The translations under genes were made by a program, and so were the position numbers. Shown piece by piece: positions 16,108-27,215 of a stretch of 64,000 nt of DNA. The notes under the pieces are model-generated. The model was given only the letters and a program-made list of their open reading frames with translations. It had not been told where the DNA came from and searched no databases. The number at the start of each line of letters is the position of its first letter. The first letter of the stretch is position 1. Source of the DNA: Marinagarivorans sp. GTDB taxonomy: Bacteria > Pseudomonadota > Gammaproteobacteria > Pseudomonadales > Cellvibrionaceae. The DNA lies in the NCBI GenBank assembly GCA_028281865.1, contig JANQJB010000007.1:1-64000 (forward strand). Direction: 5' to 3'.

Positions 16108-19100
16108 CTAGAAGGAACTAATTAAACGATCAAACAAGTCACGTGCTACGCTAATCACCTGAGCGTTAGCGGAAAAAAATTGTTCAAAACGAATTAAATC
16201 AGCAGCTTCGTCATCTAAGTTGACACCTGAAATCGAGTTGCGCAAAGCTTGAGTTTGCTGAAGAACTTCTTCTGCTGCATCTGAATTGATTTGCGCTGCA
16301 TTTGTCTTAATGCCAATAGTTTCTACCAAGGTTCCATAACTTTCACTATAAGTAGAAGATTCACCATCTATTATTTTCTTATTTTCCAGGTCGACAAATG
16401 CAATTGCATTTCGGTTATCCAACGCAGCATCCAAATTAAAATCCATGGTAAACGTGTCACCCACTTCAGGTACACCATTAACTTCCACTTGAATACCAAG
16501 ATACGTCGACTGTGCGAAATTGCTTGCCGTCGTATCGCCAAAAAACATACTCTGTGGCGGGGTTGTCGCAAAGCTTACGCCATCAGCTAAACTGACATCG
16601 ATTCTTCCACCTACAACGATATCCGACGAGACACTGTTACCAGCACCCATAAGAGCTAAATTAGCGTTTTGACCGTCGCTAACAGCAATACTCTCTCCAG
16701 CAGTTCCGCGAAACGAAACATGAATATCGTCGCCTTCTCGCGAATAAATTCTTACCTCGGTATCTCCAGTATCCGGGTCTTGGCCCGAAACCGCATAGAT
16801 TCCAACATTACTCAACGTCCTGTTTTCATTTATTTGCGCAGCAATAAAATTATTAAAGCGCTCTGGTTCATTAACTGGATCGGGAACATTACTAGCCAAG
16901 GCTAATTGATTCGTAGTGGGATCAGTCCTGTAATTAAATAAATTTTCACCGTTAATTGATATTTGCAATGGTACGGTCCCGGTAACCTGAAAATCCGTCA
17001 ACTCAACATAGTTAAAAGCATTTGCTTCTACCCCAGAGATATTACTTAACTGGCTGGCAATTTCTCGTGCACTGGCGTGCAAACCGGTAAAAATATTTGT
17101 GGTAGTAGGGTCAAGCCCAACCGACTGAGGTGCTTGGGTAATTGTGAATAACTCCGACGTGTATTCGTTGGACAATGCGCCAAAACCAGAGATACCATCG
17201 GCATTTCCAATCGTAGTATATGTCGTCGCCTCGATATCAAAACCCAACAAGTTATTCGCTTGACCTACAGGCGAGGTATCGGCGCCACCGTCGGGATCAC
17301 CATCATAGTTTTGTAAGCTAATATCTCCGTAGCCCGGCGTAATAAATCTAAACCCCAGCGTACCTGCATCCGTCATGTACGCCTCAACCGGTGTGGTTGA
17401 AATTTGAGAATTTATGTTCTGCAGTAATGCATTTTCATCTAACACGCCAGGACTACTGACAGTAATGGTATGTGTTCCATCGTTTGTACCCGAAAGCGAT
17501 CCCGATATGACAAGATCAAACGAGAACTGGTTTGCCGATCCGCTAAAATCAGTGACGGTAAAATCCGGTGGTACCGCTGCCGCAATTTGCAACGAAGTTT
17601 GCGTTACCGCTTGCCGCCCTTCGGGTAAGCCAATCATCGGTCCGTTAGTCGAGATCATCGTCTCTCCCGGGTCCTCTGAAAAGACTTTATTGTTTACTCC
17701 GGGAATAAAATGTTGATTACGCATGGGCGGTGAAAGTTGAACGGGCTTACCTGGATCAGAATTATCTAGCACATCGTAACTGGTAGGCGAGGTAAAATTA
17801 ATTATCAGTGGTGGTTGCATTTCGCCAGGCGTACTCAGTAACGGTATGGCATTGCCTGTTTGATCTGTCAGAGACAAAACCTCTCCTAAGGTAATTGAAC
17901 CAGAACCCGTATTGCCAATGTAGGCATCCGTTAACAGCGGGCTACCAAATGCAATATCTTTTGGGTTAACAATCGCGCGACTAAAGTCGGAGGCAGCCGA
18001 AAAAGTCGGTTGTAACAAAAAAGTATCGCCTCTTTGAAAAGTGCCGCTTTCAAATACCAATTCTAAGCCATCAAAAGTTGCCGAGAACGGGAAATAACCT
18101 GGAAAAAGCCCAGTCGCCACTTCGGTATTGTCACTCAAACGCTCAACAGAATATAAACCATCACGCGCAATAGTAACGCTGTAATCGCTAACGGTAAGCT
18201 GAGTAGAATCTTCAATAAGCAGTTGCATGCGACGATCAGCCGGTGGCTGATTTGTCGAGCCGCCAATAACACGATTTCGCGCTACCGCTTCATCATTTAC
18301 ATCATAAAAAAAATCATCACCGTATTCGTTTTCTAACGATACGCCCATGTTGTGAATATTGTTAAAGGAATCGGCCATTGTCACCGCGATACGGCCAATA
18401 TCACGAAAGGAAGCTCTAATATCTTCACGTATACGAATTAAGCCCCCAATTTCGCCACCATTAATAAAATCAGTTAACGGTTGTGTGCTGCCAATGTCGC
18501 GAAAAACTAAATCGGCAAAGGATGGGTCTTCAATACTTGGGGCCAGCGCAAGTTCGCGTGAGTCCTTACCTACCACCAAACTTTGGCCACCTGCGATTAT
18601 CACGTTGATATGTCCATTACCCTGATCAAAGGTCTGAATCGGAATCAACTCTGAAAGTTTTCTAAGCGCCTCTTCTCTCTGATCGAGCAAATCATTGGGC
18701 AGGGAATCAACTCCCAAACCAGATGCGTCTGAAATTTTTAAGTTTAATTGTGCAACGCTCTCTGCAACCGCATTAATTTGTGATACAGCCACCTGCATGC
18801 CTGATACAACACCGTCTTGAATAACTTCTAAGCGATCATAAATACTGTTAAAACGATCGCTAAGGTTCTCTGCTTCGCTGACAATTAATTGTCGTGCAGG
18901 TAAGGAAGTCGGGTCATCTGCACCATTTTGCATAGCAATAAAAAAAGACTCTAAACCGCTGCTCAGCCCCGTTGATACGTCGGATAATAAATTATCTACC
19001 TGGGTAATATGTTGACGGTAAGCTTCGAGGTCCTTAAACAAAGTTGAATCTGTGCGCAGTTGTTCGACAACAAAACTGTTAACAACACGGTCAATTGACT

Positions 19101-19284
19101 CGACGTTTACGCCATTACCAATATAACCAGCACCCGCAAACGTAGCTGGATTAGTAATAGCTTTTACACTTTGCCGGTTATATCCCTCAGTACCGGCATT
19201 GGCAATATTGTGTCCTGTCGTGCTAAGCGCAGCTTGGCTTAATCGCAAACCTGTAATACTAATTCCAAGTAGATCGCTACTCAT
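16108..19284 (-). CDS. flgK: Flagellar hook-associated protein FlgK (HAP1), enlarged
   Basis: FlgK forms the first junction zone on the hook. The N-terminus (SDLLGISITGLRLSQAALSTTGHNIANAGTEGYNRQ) and the C-terminus (SGVNLDDEAADLIRFEQFFSANAQVISVARDLFD) are fully conserved. The protein is 1,058 residues long, about twice the usual 450-680; the excess lies in the central surface-exposed part (about 330-930), which includes beta-rich segments with repeated S/T-rich motifs. Its ATGA start overlaps the flgJ stop by 4 bp, which indicates translational coupling. Confidence 0.95.
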   Translation of the reverse strand: MSSDLLGISITGLRLSQAALSTTGHNIANAGTEGYNRQSVKAITNPATFAGAGYIGNGVNVESIDRVVNSFVVEQLRTDSTLFKDLEAYRQHITQVDNLLSDVSTGLSSGLESFFIAMQNGADDPTSLPARQLIVSEAENLSDRFNSIYDRLEVIQDGVVSGMQVAVSQINAVAESVAQLNLKISDASGLGVDSLPNDLLDQREEALRKLSELIPIQTFDQGNGHINVIIAGGQSLVVGKDSRELALAPSIEDPSFADLVFRDIGSTQPLTDFINGGEIGGLIRIREDIRASFRDIGRIAVTMADSFNNIHNMGVSLENEYGDDFFYDVNDEAVARNRVIGGSTNQPPADRRMQLLIEDSTQLTVSDYSVTIARDGLYSVERLSDNTEVATGLFPGYFPFSATFDGLELVFESGTFQRGDTFLLQPTFSAASDFSRAIVNPKDIAFGSPLLTDAYIGNTGSGSITLGEVLSLTDQTGNAIPLLSTPGEMQPPLIINFTSPTSYDVLDNSDPGKPVQLSPPMRNQHFIPGVNNKVFSEDPGETMISTNGPMIGLPEGRQAVTQTSLQIAAAVPPDFTVTDFSGSANQFSFDLVISGSLSGTNDGTHTITVSSPGVLDENALLQNINSQISTTPVEAYMTDAGTLGFRFITPGYGDISLQNYDGDPDGGADTSPVGQANNLLGFDIEATTYTTIGNADGISGFGALSNEYTSELFTITQAPQSVGLDPTTTNIFTGLHASAREIASQLSNISGVEANAFNYVELTDFQVTGTVPLQISINGENLFNYRTDPTTNQLALASNVPDPVNEPERFNNFIAAQINENRTLSNVGIYAVSGQDPDTGDTEVRIYSREGDDIHVSFRGTAGESIAVSDGQNANLALMGAGNSVSSDIVVGGRIDVSLADGVSFATTPPQSMFFGDTTASNFAQSTYLGIQVEVNGVPEVGDTFTMDFNLDAALDNRNAIAFVDLENKKIIDGESSTYSESYGTLVETIGIKTNAAQINSDAAEEVLQQTQALRNSISGVNLDDEAADLIRFEQFFSANAQVISVARDLFDRLISSF

Positions 19285-20306
19285 AAGTCACCCGTCCCTG
19301 AACTTTTTATAGGGTTATAATCACCATTTTTTATTCGATTAAATATAGAAATAACTTTATCGCTATATTGCGGGTCAGTCGCATAGCCGGATTTATGAAT
19401 TGCCTTTATAAACTGTTTTGCATCTGCGGCAAGATCCAGCGCTTGCTTATAACGCGAGTTATTTTGGATAAATCCAGCAAAGTCTTCGAAACTCTGGCGG
19501 ATAGTAAGATATTTTCTGAAGTTTGCAGTCTCTTTTTGCGCGATACCGTCACGATACTCAAGCGTATCAACCGATACTTTTTCCCCTTGCCAACGAGCAT
19601 CCGCTTTTATATTAAATAAATTATTACTTGTTCCACCTGTCGAATCGCGTGAAACAAATCTCCCCCACCCCGTTTCCAAGGCAGCTTGTGCCACTAGCAT
19701 ATCGACGTCAACACCAAGCCCAATTGCGGCCGAATGAGCAAAGGGTCGAACTTTGTTGATAAAATCTTCCGGCGATACAGCGCCAAATTTCTGAGCCGTA
19801 TCGATTCGCTCGTTTCCTCGAATGGTCGCCGAGTCCACAACAGAAAAACTACCCTGCTCACGGGGAGGAGGTGGTTTGTCTGGAGTGTTGGCAAAGCGAA
19901 GATCGAATATCACACTATTCTCTGCATGCTTACGAACATCGTCTATTTTGAGTGGATCTTTTGCAATATCTGGATTCTGATTTTGCACGCCGTACTCTCG
20001 CCGCATTTGTTGATACATAGCTTCGGCAATGCCAATGCCTTTTCCGCTCGACATCGTAAGTGCTAATTGCTGGTCGTACATATCACGATAAAATTTTGAG
20101 GATTCGCTTTGAAACAAACTATCTTCTTCAAATGCGGCATTGGCGTTGCGCATTGACTTTAACATCATATGTACAAACATCGATTCAAATTGTTGCGCGA
20201 CTTTCTTTAAAGCCGCATCATCGTCACCCGCCTGTTTTATTGATTGCACGCCGTGTAAATCAGTAAAAATTGCACTTGCGTCACTAGGCGAAGATAGGTA
20301 CGCCAT
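19281..20306 (-). CDS. flgJ: Flagellar rod-capping peptidoglycan hydrolase FlgJ
   Basis: FlgJ is a two-domain periplasmic protein. The N-terminal domain caps the growing rod (KKVAQQFESMFVHMMLKSMRNAN, residues about 35-57), and the C-terminal glucosaminidase domain (about 180-330, with LVAQAALETGWGRF) opens the peptidoglycan. Both halves are present, and 341 residues is normal for gammaproteobacteria. It begins immediately after the flgI stop with no gap and overlaps the flgK start, as expected for the flgFGHIJKL operon. Confidence 0.95.
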   Translation of the reverse strand: MAYLSSPSDASAIFTDLHGVQSIKQAGDDDAALKKVAQQFESMFVHMMLKSMRNANAAFEEDSLFQSESSKFYRDMYDQQLALTMSSGKGIGIAEAMYQQMRREYGVQNQNPDIAKDPLKIDDVRKHAENSVIFDLRFANTPDKPPPPREQGSFSVVDSATIRGNERIDTAQKFGAVSPEDFINKVRPFAHSAAIGLGVDVDMLVAQAALETGWGRFVSRDSTGGTSNNLFNIKADARWQGEKVSVDTLEYRDGIAQKETANFRKYLTIRQSFEDFAGFIQNNSRYKQALDLAADAKQFIKAIHKSGYATDPQYSDKVISIFNRIKNGDYNPIKSSGTGDL

Positions 20307-21404
20307 TTAAATCACCAAAATTTTTGCTTTTAGCGCGCCAGCTTCCTTGAGCGCCTCCAAAATAGCCATTAAATCCCCTGGCGCTGCGCCGACATCATTA
20401 ACAGCTTGCACAATATCGTCGAGTGTCGGCCCCGGAGCAAACTTAAACATTTTCGTTTCCTCTTCCGTAATAGTGACTTCACTATTGGGAACAACAACCG
20501 TTTGCCCTTCACCGAAAGGTTGCGGCTGACTGACCTGTGGGTTTTCTGTTACCAAAACGGTCAATGAACCGTGTGTAATCGCCACCGGGGACACGCGAAC
20601 GTGTTGACCGACGACAATAGTGCCCGTACGCGAGTTAATGACTACTTGCGCAGCAACATCTGCAAGTGCCACCTCAACATTTTCGAGCAACGAAATATAT
20701 TCGACGCGTTGAGCGCGGTCTACGGGCGCTTGCACAGCAATGGAAACCGCGTCGCGCGGTTTTGCGATATTGGGCCCAACCAATTGATTAATACTCGCCG
20801 CTACACGTTTAGCCGTTGTAAAATCCGGAGAGTTTAAATTAAAAATAATTTCATTGTTTTCACTAAAACGAACTGGGACTTCGCGCTCGACATTTGCACC
20901 GTTAGGAATGCGACCAACGCTTTTTAAATTGACACTGACCCTTGAACCATCTTTACCCTCAGCGCCAAAACCACTAACAATTAACGAACCTTGAGCAATA
21001 GCATATACATTGCCATCCAAGCCCCGTAGTTGTGTGGCAATTAACGTTCCTCCGCGCAAGCTCTTAGCATTTGCGACTGAGGAAGCTGTAACATCGATGG
21101 TTTGACCAGGTTTAGAAAATGCAGGAAGTTCTGCGTGAACAACGACTGCGGCAACATTTTTTAACTGATAGCGCAAGCCTTCTGGAACCGTTATGCCAAA
21201 TTGTTTAAGCATCGCCGAAAACGATTGCGTCGTAAACGGAGCCTGATTAGTTTGATCGCCTGTGCCGTCCAAGCCGACGACCAGTCCATACCCAATCAGC
21301 TGATTTGAGCGCACGCCCTGCACTGAAGCGATATCCTTTATTCGTGCGGCATTAGCTTGGGTAACAAGCAAACTCAATAATATGACAAAGACAATTCTCA
21401 CCAT
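20307..21404 (-). CDS. flgI: Flagellar P-ring protein FlgI
   Basis: FlgI builds the periplasmic P-ring bushing around the rod. A Sec signal peptide ([19 protein letters not shown]) is followed by [31 protein letters not shown], the family signature. The C-terminus [25 protein letters not shown] also matches. The 365-residue length is standard. It lies 14 bp downstream of flgH. Confidence 0.97.
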   Translation of the reverse strand: MVRIVFVILLSLLVTQANAARIKDIASVQGVRSNQLIGYGLVVGLDGTGDQTNQAPFTTQSFSAMLKQFGITVPEGLRYQLKNVAAVVVHAELPAFSKPGQTIDVTASSVANAKSLRGGTLIATQLRGLDGNVYAIAQGSLIVSGFGAEGKDGSRVSVNLKSVGRIPNGANVEREVPVRFSENNEIIFNLNSPDFTTAKRVAASINQLVGPNIAKPRDAVSIAVQAPVDRAQRVEYISLLENVEVALADVAAQVVINSRTGTIVVGQHVRVSPVAITHGSLTVLVTENPQVSQPQPFGEGQTVVVPNSEVTITEEETKMFKFAPGPTLDDIVQAVNDVGAAPGDLMAILEALKEAGALKAKILVI

Positions 21405-21418
21405 TATTCACCTAGGAA

Positions 21419-22105
21419 TTAAAAAGGCCAATAAGCACTATTAAAGAAACGCCCCAGAAAACCTTGACTTTGCGAATCTGCCAAAGCACCGGTTCCGGAA
21501 TAGGTAATACGCGCGTTTGCGATCTTGGTCGACTGAATGGTATTGTCGCCGCGAACATCTTGTGGACGAATGAGACCACTCAAGCGAATAAATTCATCGC
21601 CGGTATTAATTCTCATCCACTTTTCTCCACGCACAACCAGAGTGCCGTTGGGCCATACTTCCATTACCGTGACAGAAATGCTGCCACGCAAATTATTGCG
21701 CTGGGAAGCATCAGCTTCGCCAGAAAAATCACGTTCGCTGGTTGCACTTGAAGAGAGATCGAGCCCTCCAGCTCTGGTAATTTCACCCATTAATGTTGCG
21801 CGATTATTGGCAATTTCGGAATCCTTTTTAATTTCAACATTGGCAGATTTCGATGATACGGTAGACTCGCTTAATATCACTTCAATAATGTCCCCGGGTT
21901 TACGCGCTTTAGTGTCACTAAACAACTCGAATACCTGTGCGCCCGAATATAAAGAGCCGTTAGTTTTTTGTGCCTCTGGCGGAGTGAGCGAAAATGCTGG
22001 CGCATAGGCAGGGTCATCAATAACCGGTGGCTGATGAATGACACAAGCAACAAGTAGCTGAGTCATGCTGAGAGTCGATAGTATTTTTACAATTCTTTTA
22101 AACAT
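21419..22105 (-). CDS. flgH: Flagellar L-ring lipoprotein FlgH
   Basis: FlgH forms the outer-membrane L-ring. I chose the ATG at 22105 (MFKRIVKILSTLSMTQLLVACV), because the longer frame to 22126 begins at a poor TTG. The lipobox LVAC follows a short hydrophobic segment. Later motifs include GSLYSGAQVFELFSDTKARKPGDIIEVILSE and the C-terminal QGFLGRFFNSAYWPF. It starts 26 bp after the flgG stop. All ring and rod genes here keep the canonical order. Confidence 0.95.
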   Translation of the reverse strand: MFKRIVKILSTLSMTQLLVACVIHQPPVIDDPAYAPAFSLTPPEAQKTNGSLYSGAQVFELFSDTKARKPGDIIEVILSESTVSSKSANVEIKKDSEIANNRATLMGEITRAGGLDLSSSATSERDFSGEADASQRNNLRGSISVTVMEVWPNGTLVVRGEKWMRINTGDEFIRLSGLIRPQDVRGDNTIQSTKIANARITYSGTGALADSQSQGFLGRFFNSAYWPF

Positions 22106-22131
22106 AGCGAAGACAACCAAAACCAAATCAA

Positions 22132-22917
22132 TTACATATTTTGTGTAATAAACTGCAGCATTTGATCAGCTGAAGATACAACCTTGGAATTCATTTCATA
22201 AGCGCGCTGTGTAGTAATCATGTTCACCATTTCTTCAACGATTTCGACATTGGAATTTTCCAGCATACCTTGTTTAATTTCACCGAGCCCATTTTGTCCA
22301 GGAACCCCTTCCAACGGGTCGCCACTCGCACCGGTTTGAACGAACAAATTACCGCCAATAGCTTGCAGCCCTGCTGGGTTAATAAAATCTGTTAGTTGAA
22401 TATTTCCAACGGCAGTCGCCTGCGGTTGTCCCACCGACTGCACACTGACTGTTCCATCAGTACCTATGGAAATAACGCTCGCATCCTCAGGTATCGTGAT
22501 CGCCGGCTGTAATTGCAAACCATCAGCATTTACTATCACTCCCTCTGAATTAATATGAAGTTGCCCTGCGCGCGAGTATGCAGGTGTGCCATTAGGCTGC
22601 AGAATTTGTAAAAAACCTCTGCCATCTACCGCGATATCTAAGGCCTGTTCAGTTACTTGCATACTGCCAACAGTAAATTGTTTCTGGGTACCGACGATAC
22701 GTACACCCGTGCCCAACTGTAACCCGGATGGTAGCTGCGTATCTTCTGTATTCTGGGCACCGGGCTGGCGCTGAATTTGATATAGCAGATCTTCAAACAC
22801 TGCCCGATCGCGTTTAAAACCGACGGTGGACGCATTTGCCAAATTATTTGCGATGGTGCTGAGCTGGGTATCTTGTGCGGACAACCCTGTTTTACTGATA
22901 TAAAGTGCAGAATGCAT
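22132..22917 (-). CDS. flgG: Flagellar distal rod protein FlgG
   Basis: FlgG polymerises into the distal rod. The 261-residue protein has the rod/hook N-terminal helix (ALYISKTGLSAQDTQLSTIANNLANASTVGFKRDRA) and the matching C-terminal helix (SNVEIVEEMVNMITTQRAYEMNSKVVSSADQMLQF). The length is exactly that of the enteric protein. It is 63 bp downstream of flgF in the sigma-54-controlled flgF operon. Confidence 0.97.
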   Translation of the reverse strand: MHSALYISKTGLSAQDTQLSTIANNLANASTVGFKRDRAVFEDLLYQIQRQPGAQNTEDTQLPSGLQLGTGVRIVGTQKQFTVGSMQVTEQALDIAVDGRGFLQILQPNGTPAYSRAGQLHINSEGVIVNADGLQLQPAITIPEDASVISIGTDGTVSVQSVGQPQATAVGNIQLTDFINPAGLQAIGGNLFVQTGASGDPLEGVPGQNGLGEIKQGMLENSNVEIVEEMVNMITTQRAYEMNSKVVSSADQMLQFITQNM

Positions 22918-22980
22918 AGTTCACCTCTTTTCCACAAATACCTATAAAAAACTATTTAAAAAATTAATTCATTTTCAAAG

Positions 22981-23733
22981 CTAATTGTTGAACTGCAACA
23001 ACCTTGCTGAACTTTCCGACTGTTCTTTTACAGTCGACATCAATTTAACTTGCATTTCATATTGTCTCGAAAGAGCCAACATACTGGTTAATTCGTTAAC
23101 CGCATTCACGTTACTCCCCTCCAAAAACCCTGAAACAATTTGCACTTCTCCATCCGGTGGCAAACCACCCTCAAGACCCAATATCCGGAATAAGCCATCT
23201 TCACCTTTAGTGACAGTTTGCAAATCGGGGTTAACTAATTTAATGCGATCAATTTGAACGGTCGCTTCCGGTCCCTGCCCTACCGGAACAACGGAAATGC
23301 TTCCGTCCATCGTAATATCAATTTTTTCTGCCGCCGGAACCGCGATAGGACCGCCATTATTGCCTATTACCGGCAAACCATTGCCGGTTCGCAGTATGCC
23401 AACGCTGTCGATATAGAGTGAACCCGTGCGTGTATATGCCTCCGCACCACTTGGGTCCTCCACGGCAATAAACCCATCGCCCTCGACTGCGATATCCAAC
23501 ATTCGACCTGTTTCTTGCAAGCCCCCCGGCCGAAAATCACTCGCCGGGCGCTCAACGAGTGCATAGGCTCGCGTTGGCATTCCATCGCCGTAATAAATCG
23601 GCATGCTGCGCGCCTGCGCAAAATCAGCTTTAAACCCCGCCGTATTTACATTGGCTAAATTATTGGCATGACTCGCCTGCGCCAACATATTGTGTTTTGC
23701 ACCGGTCATTGCAATGTAAAGTGATTTATCCAT
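22981..23733 (-). CDS. flgF: Flagellar proximal rod protein FlgF
   Basis: FlgF is a minor rod component. The N-terminus MDKSLYIAMTGAKHNMLAQASHANNLANVNTAGFKADF and the C-terminus SNVNAVNELTSMLALSRQYEMQVKLMSTVKEQSESSARLL are typical; length is 250 residues. It is the first gene of the transcript running through flgL, with its own -24/-12 promoter at 23801-23816, 68 bp upstream of the start. Confidence 0.95.
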   Translation of the reverse strand: MDKSLYIAMTGAKHNMLAQASHANNLANVNTAGFKADFAQARSMPIYYGDGMPTRAYALVERPASDFRPGGLQETGRMLDIAVEGDGFIAVEDPSGAEAYTRTGSLYIDSVGILRTGNGLPVIGNNGGPIAVPAAEKIDITMDGSISVVPVGQGPEATVQIDRIKLVNPDLQTVTKGEDGLFRILGLEGGLPPDGEVQIVSGFLEGSNVNAVNELTSMLALSRQYEMQVKLMSTVKEQSESSARLLQFNN

Positions 23734-23800
23734 TAGTTGTCTCTTACTGCTTATTTATTTGCGTCAAAAAAAATTAAAGATATTCGCAAATAGAAAGATT

Positions 23801-23816
23801 GCAAGAGCAGTGCCAA
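23801..23816 (-). promoter_or_regulatory. Sigma-54 promoter of flgF
   Basis: The minus strand reads TTGGCACTGCTCTTGC, a near-ideal match to the RpoN consensus TGGCAC-N5-TTGC with correct spacing. It lies in the 236-bp flgE-flgF gap and directs transcription of flgF to flgL. No perfect activator palindrome was seen beside it. Confidence 0.85.
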
Positions 23817-23969
23817 TCTAAAGGCGATGAACAATAAATCTTGCCAGATTAGATACGAAAGGGAGTAATAGCGGGAATATAAAAATAAACATCCGTGTTT
23901 TTTAGTGAAGCAACAAGCTTTTGGGGTAGCTTATTTATTATTATTATAATTTCTTTAAAATATTATTAA

Positions 23970-26423
23970 CTAGCGTAAGTTAATAATTGTTTGCGTTACC
24001 GTATCAGCCGTTTCGATGGTTTTTGCACTCGCTTGGAAATTACGCTGTGCAATAATTAAATTTACCAGTTCTTCAGATAAATCAACATTGGAGTCTTCCA
24101 GTGCGCCGGCTTGCACTGCGCCTAATGCTCCGCTTTGCGGAACACCCACATTGGGAGGGCCAGATTTAAAGTTTTCTGCCCACATCGTATCACCGACAGG
24201 TTGCAAACCTTGAGTGTTAGCAAAATCAGCAAGCGCCACTTGACCTAATATTTGTGATTCACCATTGGTAAATCGCGCGAAAATAATACCGGTCTCATCG
24301 ACATTTAAACCGGATAATCGTCCAGTCGTGTAGCCATTCTGATCCACATCATTAACGGAGAAGTCACTCCCAAACTGCGTACTGCCTGTTAGATTAATAA
24401 CGAAATTAGAGCTACTAGGAGGATCGGGAATTAATGTTGTTCCCCCCGCTAACACGTTTTGTGGACCGAGCGCTCCGTTGGGAACTCCGTTTTCGTCAAG
24501 CGGTGTCCAGTTAGAAATTAAAATATCTTCTGTTAACAGGTTATTTAATGATCCATCCTCATTAAAATAAATATTGTAAGATGCCCGGGTCGCCACAGTA
24601 TTTTGCGGCGGGGGTAAGGTTGTATCGGGGTCGCCAATATCGCGGCCATCTATCTGCACATACATTACCCAATGATTCGGCGAGGTCGTTGGGTCGTTAG
24701 GATCGTAATCCTGTTTGACAAAATACTGGGTTTGCACGTGAGGGTTCCCGAGGCTATCGTAAACCGTCATGGATGTCGCTGAGTTATATGTTGCTTGGTC
24801 CGCTGGATCAAAAGCATTTAAGGTTACATCGGTAAATGAGTCAGGTGTTAGCGGGCCAAACAAGCCAATTGAGGGAGGAAGCGCATTGGTAATGGAAAAG
24901 CCTTCATCTAAAGTTACTTCAATCGTGCCACCAACGACAATCGAATCCGTAGACGCATCATTGGCTCCTGCGATTGAGAGAGCAGCATTGGTATCCACCT
25001 CCAATATTTGCGATGGCGCCAAGGGATCACCCAAAACTTCGAGAGAATCTTGATCATCAGAGCTGCTAATCGAAATAACTAAATCGTCACCGACCGCTGA
25101 ATTAACCGTTAAATCCCCGGAAACGGCGTCCAGTGTTGCTGTAACTCCAGGTAGCGTTGTATTGGAGAGATCATTAATTTCAGTTTCCAAACCCGCTAAG
25201 TTATCCGAGGTCAAATTCACACCATTTAAATTGATAATTAAATTCCCGGCACTATTAGTGTAATTGGCAGACAGCAATGTCATTTGCGTCGTCGCGGTCG
25301 CTGCAACACCTGATAACGCATTTAATTCAGCTGCTGTTGTCGCGGCCGTGGAGGCGGCTCGTGAAGTGTAGGTAACAATGTTTCCGGTTTGGTCAGTGAT
25401 ATCAATGCTCTGTTGTGGATACCCATTATCGACGGCCGCAATGCCCGGAGTAGAAACATCAGTTGCTGGAGTGACTGCCAAGCCAATGCCGGCAGCACTG
25501 GCAGAACCGTTTAATATACGAATTTGCGACGACTCACCACTTTCTAACTGGGCAAAATCAAGACGATAATTACCGCCCCCCAAATCGACCGCAGACACCG
25601 ACACATTGATTCTTGTCGCCGGCGGAAGCGGGTTTGATAACTGCGCATTTATCACACCTGCTAAAGTGCTTAACGCGTTAAAACTATTAACCACAGCCGG
25701 AACACCAGCCGCAGTGTTAAGATTTATACTCACAGTTCCCTGGTTTTGACTTGCACCTGTAAGTTCAACGTCAAATGTTACCGGCGTAGTATTAAAGTCG
25801 TTTGCTAGAGGCAATGTAAATGTGCCGCTTTCCAATGTTGTCGTTGTATCGGTTTGAATCCCGACCTGCGCAACGCCTATCGCATTACCCGTGGTTTGAA
25901 TGCTCCGGCCGTTGGATTGCAACACCGGATCAGCTGCATCCAAATTATAAAGTGCATCCACACTCGTTGTTGGGCGCGGCGATAAATTACTCGTTTGAAT
26001 ACGAATATCATTCTGCAAACCGCTAATATTTCCCGCATCATCTGCAGGAAACCCTTGTAACCGGCCGCTGGTACTGTTAACGATATAACCCTGATCATCC
26101 AAACCAAAGGAACCCGCACGAGTATAAAATTGCTCGCCGTTAACTTGCATAACAAAAAAACCATTACCATTTACGGCCAAGTCCAATTCATTTTCTGTAA
26201 ATGTAATACTACCTTGATTAAAACTCTGCGATACGTCATGCAACTGGACCCCACTACCTATCGCGTTACTTCCGGCGCCCAGTACAGAGATAGCATAAAC
26301 ATCACCAAATTCTGCTCGCGATTCTTTGAACCCTGTGGTCGAAGCGTTAGCGATATTATTCCCGGTTACACTTAAATCACTTGATGCGGCACGAATACCA
26401 CTTAAAGCAGCTTCAAAAGGCAT
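23970..26423 (-). CDS. flgE: Flagellar hook protein FlgE, enlarged
   Basis: FlgE forms the hook. The N-terminal helix ([39 protein letters not shown]) and C-terminus ([40 protein letters not shown]) are unambiguous. At 817 residues it is about twice the Salmonella protein (403); the added mass is an S/T/A-rich central region (about 170-530) of beta-type sequence. The pattern matches the enlarged FlgK and flagellins nearby. It is the last gene of the flgBCDE transcript. Confidence 0.95.
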   Translation of the reverse strand: MPFEAALSGIRAASSDLSVTGNNIANASTTGFKESRAEFGDVYAISVLGAGSNAIGSGVQLHDVSQSFNQGSITFTENELDLAVNGNGFFVMQVNGEQFYTRAGSFGLDDQGYIVNSTSGRLQGFPADDAGNISGLQNDIRIQTSNLSPRPTTSVDALYNLDAADPVLQSNGRSIQTTGNAIGVAQVGIQTDTTTTLESGTFTLPLANDFNTTPVTFDVELTGASQNQGTVSINLNTAAGVPAVVNSFNALSTLAGVINAQLSNPLPPATRINVSVSAVDLGGGNYRLDFAQLESGESSQIRILNGSASAAGIGLAVTPATDVSTPGIAAVDNGYPQQSIDITDQTGNIVTYTSRAASTAATTAAELNALSGVAATATTQMTLLSANYTNSAGNLIINLNGVNLTSDNLAGLETEINDLSNTTLPGVTATLDAVSGDLTVNSAVGDDLVISISSSDDQDSLEVLGDPLAPSQILEVDTNAALSIAGANDASTDSIVVGGTIEVTLDEGFSITNALPPSIGLFGPLTPDSFTDVTLNAFDPADQATYNSATSMTVYDSLGNPHVQTQYFVKQDYDPNDPTTSPNHWVMYVQIDGRDIGDPDTTLPPPQNTVATRASYNIYFNEDGSLNNLLTEDILISNWTPLDENGVPNGALGPQNVLAGGTTLIPDPPSSSNFVINLTGSTQFGSDFSVNDVDQNGYTTGRLSGLNVDETGIIFARFTNGESQILGQVALADFANTQGLQPVGDTMWAENFKSGPPNVGVPQSGALGAVQAGALEDSNVDLSEELVNLIIAQRNFQASAKTIETADTVTQTIINLR

Positions 26424-26454
26424 AAACTTCTCCTACTATTACTCGTTTGTATTC

Positions 26455-27168
26455 TTACTCATTAAATTGTTTAACGTCTTCAAGACTTACCGCACCGACA
26501 CCGGATAAATTAAGCGTGAGTGCGCCATTCGCACCCACAGTTACGCTATTAACGTTTGCACTCAAAGCGGTATTTAATTGCGTTTTTTCTCCGTCTATCG
26601 ATGCGTGAACATTCCAAGTATATTGTCCCGGAGGTTGACCTCCTTCGCGCGCGCTTTGCCAAGACAATAACTCGCCGTCAACTTCAAGCGCGTGTCCATC
26701 CCAGCGCAGCACCATTTCTCCAGAGGCTCTTGGGCCAATATCAATTTCCTCGACCAACGCGCCAGATTCGTCATAAATATTTAAAAAGACTTCACCCGTG
26801 CTGGAAGGAATATCCACACTGCCAGCAACAACGCCTCCCGCCTCTAGCAACGCCTTGTCACTGGGTACGGTAACGGAGCGACCAACTAAAGTAGAAGCTT
26901 GCAGCGCTTGATTAGCAACAAAATTATCGGTAAACGAATCAAAATTATTATTTAAACGATCGAGGCTTTCGACTGAGCTAAACTGCGCGAGCTGAGCAAT
27001 AAATTCTGTATTCTCTTGCGGGTCCAGGGGATTTTGGTTTTCCAATTGAGTGATCATTAACTCCAAAAACGCGCGTTGACCCAGTTCGTTACTTTTAGTC
27101 TCGTCGGTCGATTTTTCTTTGATTGAAAAATCATTGTAAACCGCGCTGTCGGTTATTGCGTTTGTCAT
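26455..27168 (-). CDS. flgD: Flagellar hook-capping scaffold protein FlgD
   Basis: FlgD caps the hook during assembly and is not retained in the finished structure. The conserved N-terminal segment FLELMITQLENQNPLDPQENTEFIAQLAQFSSVESLDRLN (about 34-73) is followed by a FlgD Ig-like domain (FLNIYDESGALVEEIDIGPRASGE) and a Tudor-like C-terminal part. At 237 residues the size is normal. It lies between flgC (47 bp upstream) and flgE (31 bp downstream). Confidence 0.95.
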   Translation of the reverse strand: MTNAITDSAVYNDFSIKEKSTDETKSNELGQRAFLELMITQLENQNPLDPQENTEFIAQLAQFSSVESLDRLNNNFDSFTDNFVANQALQASTLVGRSVTVPSDKALLEAGGVVAGSVDIPSSTGEVFLNIYDESGALVEEIDIGPRASGEMVLRWDGHALEVDGELLSWQSAREGGQPPGQYTWNVHASIDGEKTQLNTALSANVNSVTVGANGALTLNLSGVGAVSLEDVKQFNE

Positions 27169-27215
27169 ACAACGAAGCCTCTAATTCTGTTCAATTGACA
27201 ATTGGAAATAAATTT

